Source: UBA7672 sp041166025
GTDB lineage: Bacteria > Pseudomonadota > Alphaproteobacteria > Caulobacterales > Hyphomonadaceae
Direction of reading: 5' to 3'
DNA: 64,000 nucleotides
NCBI GenBank assembly: GCA_041166025.1
Contig: JBEAMJ010000069.1
Span: 208,688 to 272,687, forward strand
The notes beneath the pieces were generated by a model. That model worked only from the letters and a program-made list of their open reading frames with translations. It was not told where the DNA came from and did not search any database. Shown here piece by piece: positions 59,341-64,000 of the stretch. The translations under genes and the position numbers were made by a program. Every line of letters begins with the position of its first letter. Position 1 is the stretch's first letter.

Positions 59341-59865
59341 ATGGCGATCTACGAGCTCGATGGCGAGAGGCCGCAGTGCGATCCGGAGAGCTGGGTGGCG
59401 GAGACCGCCGCCGTGATGGGGCGCGTGGTGCTGAAGAAGGGCGCCAGCGTCTGGTTTGGCGCAACGCTGCGCGGGGACAACGATCCCATTGTCATCGGCG
59501 AAAACTCCAACGTCCAGGACGGGTCGGTGCTGCATACGGATGTCGGCCAGCCGCTTGAGATCGGGCGCGACTGCACGATCGGCCACATGGTGATGCTGCA
59601 TGGCTGCACGATCGGCGAGAACACGCTGATCGGGATCGGGTCGATCATCCTCAACGGCGCGAAGATCGGGAAGAACTGTCTGATCGGCGCCAACTCGCTG
59701 ATCACCGAAGGCAAGGTCATACCGGACGGCGCGATGGTGATGGGCGCGCCGGGAAAGGTGGTGCGAGAGCTTTCGCCCGAGCAGATCCAGATGATTACCG
59801 GTTCTGCGCATCACTACGCGGAAAACTGGAAGCGCTATGCACGCGGGCTGAGGAAGATCGGCTAG
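59341..59865 (+). CDS. Gamma-class carbonic anhydrase family protein
   Basis: 174 residues, the usual size. A left-handed beta-helix of hexapeptide repeats (VVLKKGASVWFGATLRGD, IVIGENSNVQDGSVLHTD, CTIGHMVMLHGCTIGENTLI) with three metal-site histidines visible (H in VLHTD, IGHM and MLHG). QDGSVLHTD is typical of the CaiE/PaaY/Yrdl group; these bind zinc and may hydrate CO2. GGAG lies 7 nt before the ATG. It converges with the gene at 59862; stops overlap by 4 bp (CTAG). Confidence 0.92.
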   Translation: MAIYELDGERPQCDPESWVAETAAVMGRVVLKKGASVWFGATLRGDNDPIVIGENSNVQDGSVLHTDVGQPLEIGRDCTIGHMVMLHGCTIGENTLIGIGSIILNGAKIGKNCLIGANSLITEGKVIPDGAMVMGAPGKVVRELSPEQIQMITGSAHHYAENWKRYARGLRKIG

Positions 59866-60653
59866 AGTCCATACTCGCTCTTGAACGCCTCGAGGGGCGC
59901 TCGCGTGGTGAGGACCTGAAAGGGAAAGCTCAGCCAGGGCTGTATCGCGTCGAGTGTTTCGAGATTGCGGAAGAATGCATCGGCGACAGCCGGCTTCACA
60001 TGTCCGCGGAAATCGAGGAACTGACCCCAGGTGGAGAGGCCGTGCATGGGGCGCGGACCAAGCAGGGGCGTGCGCGAACCTATGTAGGCCTGGGGGAAGA
60101 GTCGGCGATAGGCTTCGGTATTGTAGAGCCAGGACTGGCCGACGACGCTGCGTGCATCTGGCCAGCGGCTTGCGACGAAGGCGAACATCTCCGAAAGCTC
60201 GGCGCGGCGCTGCGGGATGTGCGAGGCATGCAGCGGGCCGACGGCCTCGCGGTTGAGGCGATTGCGGAAATGGATGCGCACCTCGCCCTCGGCATTCGGC
60301 GCCTCGCAGGCGAAATGATTGCCGAACGGGAAGCGGTCTGGCGGCCAGGGATCGGGCGGGCGCTGCGTGTAGGCAGTCACGATCGTATCGAGGCGCGTGG
60401 CCGGGTCGGCGAGTGCTGCATCGACCAACGCCAGGAAGGCGGGGTTCGGATCCTGTTTTGCAAGGTTGCCGTACGCGAAGAGGCGGTGAAGGTTTGTGTG
60501 GAACGTGACCGCTTCTGCCAGCGGCAGGCCGCTCCTGGCCGACAGTGCGTCTGCATAGCGCAGCTGCAGGCCGAAGAAGGCGCGCGCGGTCTCTGCGACG
60601 TCCGTGCCGTTTGCCTGTGTCACCGAATCTGAACCCGTCCTTGAGCGCGCCAT
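59862..60653 (-). CDS. Conserved-looking hypothetical protein
   Basis: 263 residues, no signal peptide or transmembrane helix. The protein is rich in aromatic and His residues (FFGLQLRYADALSARSGLPL, VTFHTNLHRLFAYGNL, SWLYNTEAYRRLFPQAYIGS, MHGLSTWGQFLDFRGHVKPA). I do not recognise a family. The start is uncertain: ATG 60653 has little ribosome-site support and a GTG at 60623 is possible. It is divergent from the luciferase-like gene with 27 bp between start codons. Confidence 0.7.
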   Translation of the reverse strand: MARSRTGSDSVTQANGTDVAETARAFFGLQLRYADALSARSGLPLAEAVTFHTNLHRLFAYGNLAKQDPNPAFLALVDAALADPATRLDTIVTAYTQRPPDPWPPDRFPFGNHFACEAPNAEGEVRIHFRNRLNREAVGPLHASHIPQRRAELSEMFAFVASRWPDARSVVGQSWLYNTEAYRRLFPQAYIGSRTPLLGPRPMHGLSTWGQFLDFRGHVKPAVADAFFRNLETLDAIQPWLSFPFQVLTTRAPLEAFKSEYGL

Positions 60654-60680
60654 CCTAGCGCGCTGCGCGGCATCGCCTAT

Positions 60681-61664
60681 ATGTCGCGGATGGCCAAGCT
60701 TTCCGTTCTCGATCTGGCGCCGATTGTCGAGGGGTCAACCGCGCGGCAGGCGCTCGACAACAGCCTGGACCTGGCGCGGCATGCCGAGAAGCTGGGCTAT
60801 AACCGTTTCTGGCTGGCCGAGCATCACAACATGCCCGGGATTGCGAGCGCAGCAACCGCCGTGGTCATAGCGCATGTGGCGGCGGGCACGTCGCGGATAC
60901 GCGTGGGTGCCGGCGGCATCATGCTGCCCAACCACGCGCCGCTGATGGTGGCGGAGGCCTTCGGCACGCTCGCGGAGCTGCATCCGGGGCGGATCGATCT
61001 CGGGCTCGGCCGCGCGCCGGGGACGGACCAGGCGACGATGCGCGCACTCCGTCGTTACATCGGCGGTGCAGAGACGTTTCCGCAGGACGTGGTCGAGCTG
61101 ATGGGCTGGTTTGAGCCGCCTGTGCCTGGCCAGACGGTGCGGGCGGTGCCGGGGGCGGGTACAGATGTCGAGATGTGGATCCTGGGTTCATCGCTCTTCG
61201 GCGCCCAGCTGGCGGCGCATCTGGGGCTGCCCTACGCGTTCGCTTCGCACTTTGCGCCCGGCGACATGATGGACGCGATCCAGATCTATCGTGAGAGCTT
61301 TCGGCCCTCGCCGCGTTTGCACGCGCCGTACGTTATGCTGGGGCTCAACGTGATTGCGGCTGAGACGGACGGTGAGGCGAAACTCCTGTTCACCTCGATC
61401 CAGCAAGCGTTCGCCAATCTGCGCATGGGGCGGCCGGGCAAAATGCCGCCGCCAAAGGCCGACCTGCAGCTCGATCCGCTGGTGGAGCAGGGCATCCTGC
61501 ACGCGCTGTCCTGCTCTGTCGTCGGTGGCCCCGAGACAGTGAGGCGCGGCATCGCGGAGTTCATTGCGCGCACCGGCGCGGACGAGCTGATGGTCACCGG
61601 GTCAGTGTGGGATCACAAGCTCCGGCTGCGCAGCTTCGAGATCGCAGCTCAGGCGATGGGATAG
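60681..61664 (+). CDS. LLM-class (luciferase-like) flavin-dependent oxidoreductase
   Basis: 327 residues. TIM-barrel family marks: LSVLDLAPIVEGSTARQAL, GYNRFWLAEHHNMPGIAS, RIRVGAGGIMLPNHAPLMVA, EAFGTLAELHPGRIDLGLGR and ILGSSLFGAQLAAHLGLPYA. It binds reduced FMN or F420; the MsnO8 subgroup fits best. Substrate unknown. ATG 60681 and 60690 are both possible starts; neither has a clear ribosome site. Convergent with the helicase gene. Confidence 0.9.
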   Translation: MSRMAKLSVLDLAPIVEGSTARQALDNSLDLARHAEKLGYNRFWLAEHHNMPGIASAATAVVIAHVAAGTSRIRVGAGGIMLPNHAPLMVAEAFGTLAELHPGRIDLGLGRAPGTDQATMRALRRYIGGAETFPQDVVELMGWFEPPVPGQTVRAVPGAGTDVEMWILGSSLFGAQLAAHLGLPYAFASHFAPGDMMDAIQIYRESFRPSPRLHAPYVMLGLNVIAAETDGEAKLLFTSIQQAFANLRMGRPGKMPPPKADLQLDPLVEQGILHALSCSVVGGPETVRRGIAEFIARTGADELMVTGSVWDHKLRLRSFEIAAQAMG

Positions 61665-61685
61665 CGCAGGCGCGAGCTCACGGGA

Positions 61686-63938
61686 CTATCCGTGTGACTT
61701 GCGCTTTCCGTGAGGCTTGCCGCGGAAGGGTTTACCCCCGGGCTTGCCCGAGCGGGCGAATGGCTTGTCGCCGCCGAAGGATTTTCCAAAAGGCTTGTCG
61801 CTGCGCGGCTTGAAGGACTTGGCGACTTTGGGGCCGCGCGGCTTGAAGCCATCGGAACGATCGCTTTCGCCGGCCCGGCGCTCGGCGTGACGGGCCTCGG
61901 CGTGTTTCTTCGCGGGGCGAACAAGCGGCGCATCGGAATCAGGCGTCCACTTGTGGGGCTTCTCTGGCGCAACCGGCGCCAGTTGGCCGGCGGCGCGTGC
62001 TGCGTCACGGCGCTGCTTGCGGTTGAGACCGCTGGGGTGGGGCGGCGGCGGTCCATCAGACGTGGGCGCCTGGGGCACAAGTGACGCCATAACCGGATCG
62101 GCGGCCATCATGGCGCGCTCGTTCTCGCGTTGCTGATGCCGCACGGCGCGCGCTTCATCGCGGCCGGAGCGCTTGAAGTCTCGACGTGGCGGACGCTCGC
62201 CCTGTTCCCGCTTCTCGCGCGGCGCACGGTCGGCGCGGGCGCCGTCGTCGCGGCGGGCGCGGGCGGGATGGACGCTGTCACTTGCAGTGGGAGGCGTGGT
62301 AGGTTCGATCCGGATCTGGTTCTCGCTGGTGTCGCGCACGGCAATCGCGAAGGCCTCGGCGGCGTGGCCGACGATCTCGAACTTCGTCTCGTCCTCGAAG
62401 ATGCGGATTGGGCCGACCTCGGCGCGCGTGATGTGGCCGACGCGGCAGATCAGGGGAAGAATCCATTTCGGGTCGGCATTGCGGCGGCGGCCGACATTGA
62501 GGCGGAACCAGACACCATCGCCCTCGGAGGCTGCAAAGCCGCGTCCGGCGCGGCCAAGCTGGGCGGGCCGCTCGCCAGTCTGCCGTTCGAGCGTTTGCGC
62601 GTTGCGCATGCGGCCGTCGTCGGAGACGTCCTCCGGCTCAGGTAACTCATTGCGCAGGAGGCCGATGAGGGCGGCGGCGAGCTGCTCGGCCGGGACCGTC
62701 TCGGCCAGTTGTCTCGCGACGGACTGGTCTTCTTCCGTAACGCTGGCGCCGAGCGCCGGGTGTGAAAGCAGGCGCTGGCGGTCCTGCGCACGAATCTCCG
62801 CTGCTGTCGGCGGTCCGCTCCAGGTCGCCTCGATATTGGCAGAGGCAAGCACCTGTTCGGTGCGTCGGCGCCTGGTGTGCGTGACCAGAAGGACAGACGT
62901 GCCTTTCCTGCCTGCCCGGCCGGTGCGGCCGGAGCGATGCAGGAGGGTTGCCTTGTTGGTCGGCAGATCGGCATGGATGACGAGTCCGAGATCAGGCAGA
63001 TCCAGGCCGCGGGCGGCAACATCTGTGGCCACGCAGACCTTGGCGTGGCCGTCGCGCAGGGCCTGCAGCGCGTCATTGCGTTCGCGCTGGCCCATCTCGC
63101 CCGAGAGACCAACGGCATGGAAGCCGCGCTCGCGCAGGGCAGCGTGCAGATGGCGAACAGCCTCGCGCGTGGCGCAGAAGACGAGCGCGCGACCGGCTTC
63201 GAAATAGCGCAGCACGTTCACCACGGCCCGCTCCGTATCGCCGGGTGAGACGCGCATGGCGCGGTAATCGATGTCGCCATGGGGTTCGGTGGCGCTTGTC
63301 GTGTCGATGCGGATGGCGTCGCGCTGATAATTCTTCGCGAGCATGGCGATGCCGCGCGCGATAGTGGCTGAGAACAGGAGCGTTCGGCGTGTTTCCGCGT
63401 TCGTTGCATCAAGAAGCGTTTCGAGTTCCTCGCGGAAGCCGAGGTCGAGCATCTCGTCGGCTTCATCGAGCACAGCGACCTGCAATGCCGAAAGATCGAG
63501 AAAGCCGCGCGTGAGATGGTCGCACAGGCGGCCGGGCGTGCCGATGACGATATGGGCGCCGCGTGAAAGCTGTTGTTGCTCGGCGCGGACGCTCATGCCG
63601 CCGACGCACTGGGCGATGCGGGCGCCCGTGTCGGCGTAGAGCCATTCGAACTCGCGGCTGATCTGCATCGCAAGTTCGCGGGTTGGCGCGATGATGAGGG
63701 CGCGGGGATGATTGACGTCATCGAAGCGTTCGGCGGCGCCGAGCAGCGTCGAGGCGAGCGCCAGGCCGAAGGCGACCGTCTTGCCCGAGCCGGTCTGGGC
63801 CGAGACCAGCATGTCTGCGTTGGGGCGGTCCGGGTTCTGGTCGGCTTTGACGACGGCAAGCTGGACGGGCGTGGGCTCAGCATAGCCGCGCGCGGCGAGG
63901 GCGCGGTCGAGCGCGGGATGGACGGTCGGGAAAGGCAT
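61686..63938 (-). CDS. DEAD-box RNA helicase with DbpA-type RNA-binding domain and long basic tail
   Basis: 750 residues from ATG 63938 (an in-frame TTG at 63953 is possible). Helicase motifs: EPTPVQLAVV (Q), AQTGSGKT (I), PTRELAMQ (Ia), DEAD (II), SAT (III) and HRSGRTGRAGR (VI). Residues about 480-560 (GVWFRLNVGRRRNADPKWIL, CRVGHITRAEVGPIRIFEDE) form the DbpA RNA-binding domain, which directs DbpA to 23S rRNA. The last 180 residues are Arg/Lys/Pro-rich and end in K-P-F-G/R-K-type repeats (KPFGKSFGGDKPFARSGK). Probably ribosome assembly or RNA degradation. The 62 bp after its start show no gene. Confidence 0.94.
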   Translation of the reverse strand: MPFPTVHPALDRALAARGYAEPTPVQLAVVKADQNPDRPNADMLVSAQTGSGKTVAFGLALASTLLGAAERFDDVNHPRALIIAPTRELAMQISREFEWLYADTGARIAQCVGGMSVRAEQQQLSRGAHIVIGTPGRLCDHLTRGFLDLSALQVAVLDEADEMLDLGFREELETLLDATNAETRRTLLFSATIARGIAMLAKNYQRDAIRIDTTSATEPHGDIDYRAMRVSPGDTERAVVNVLRYFEAGRALVFCATREAVRHLHAALRERGFHAVGLSGEMGQRERNDALQALRDGHAKVCVATDVAARGLDLPDLGLVIHADLPTNKATLLHRSGRTGRAGRKGTSVLLVTHTRRRRTEQVLASANIEATWSGPPTAAEIRAQDRQRLLSHPALGASVTEEDQSVARQLAETVPAEQLAAALIGLLRNELPEPEDVSDDGRMRNAQTLERQTGERPAQLGRAGRGFAASEGDGVWFRLNVGRRRNADPKWILPLICRVGHITRAEVGPIRIFEDETKFEIVGHAAEAFAIAVRDTSENQIRIEPTTPPTASDSVHPARARRDDGARADRAPREKREQGERPPRRDFKRSGRDEARAVRHQQRENERAMMAADPVMASLVPQAPTSDGPPPPHPSGLNRKQRRDAARAAGQLAPVAPEKPHKWTPDSDAPLVRPAKKHAEARHAERRAGESDRSDGFKPRGPKVAKSFKPRSDKPFGKSFGGDKPFARSGKPGGKPFRGKPHGKRKSHG

Positions 63939-64000
63939 TGGGGTCGTTTTCAATCGGGCGGGCCGTCCCTTCCGGCATTGGCCGGGTGCGGGAAGCAGGT

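Noticed and set aside
1..64000. Insertion sequences, integrases, prophage genes, CRISPR arrays and restriction-modification genes.
   Set aside because: None was found; there are no transposase or integrase motifs and no regularly spaced repeats.

Overview
The window is GC-rich, densely coding chromosomal DNA of an alphaproteobacterium, most likely Caulobacterales/Hyphomonadaceae-like. The evidence is a split glycine decarboxylase (gcvPA/gcvPB) behind a tandem glycine riboswitch, a receiver-domain regulator whose C-terminal half resembles those of that group, a class I PHB synthase with phasin and PhaR, and several lipoproteins and acyl-CoA enzymes. There is no IS element, prophage, CRISPR array, integrase or rRNA operon. 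One tRNA (CAU anticodon, tRNA-Ile2 type) is present.

Layout. 1-5.6 kb: end of a Pro/Ala-rich membrane protein, a crotonase divergent from a thiolase-RidA pair, a short endonuclease V, a zinc alcohol dehydrogenase and a DUF2332 protein. 5.6-11.1 kb: minus-strand glycine cleavage operon gcvT-gcvH-paiB-like-gcvPA-gcvPB with riboswitch and a probable promoter. 11.1-16.9 kb: a frameshifted response regulator, an epoxide-hydrolase-like enzyme, panD, a SIMPL lipoprotein and a porin-like barrel. 17.0-20.1 kb: divergent thiolase-like and thiolase genes, then the tRNA. 20.1-30.7 kb: small envelope proteins, SDR, serine hydrolase, SOUL and fasciclin lipoproteins, acyl-CoA dehydrogenase, isomerase, a frameshifted secreted protein, an aldehyde dehydrogenase and a membrane-anchored TIR protein. 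30.9-36 kb: acyl-CoA dehydrogenase, threonine aldolase, GGDEF-EAL protein. 36.2-41.1 kb: PHB cluster (phasin, a FtsW/RodA-like membrane protein, phaC, alpha/beta hydrolase, phaR), followed at 45.8 kb by 3-hydroxybutyrate dehydrogenase. 41.1-47.5 kb: Ntn acylase, a Mur ligase divergent from an LD-carboxypeptidase, and an M28 peptidase. 47.6-52.3 kb: a membrane protein and a three-gene coiled-coil operon of unknown role. 52.3-64 kb: PhoD, DUF1993, cyclophilin, PcfJ-like protein, PhoH, gamma carbonic anhydrase, luciferase-like oxidoreductase and a long-tailed DEAD-box helicase.

How it fits together. Fatty-acid, acyl-CoA and PHB metabolism dominate: three thiolase-type enzymes, two acyl-CoA dehydrogenases, one crotonase, PHB synthesis and PHB-monomer oxidation. 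The best regulatory observations are (i) a glycine riboswitch whose 3' P1 strand is perfectly complementary to the gcvT Shine-Dalgarno region and (ii) a shared motif, TTGCyGCACCTGCrAA, in both the phasin promoter region and the phaC/hydrolase divergent region, a good candidate PhaR operator. The least understood unit is the coiled-coil operon at 48.6-52.3 kb. Two genes carry single frameshifts explainable by slippage in short repeats.
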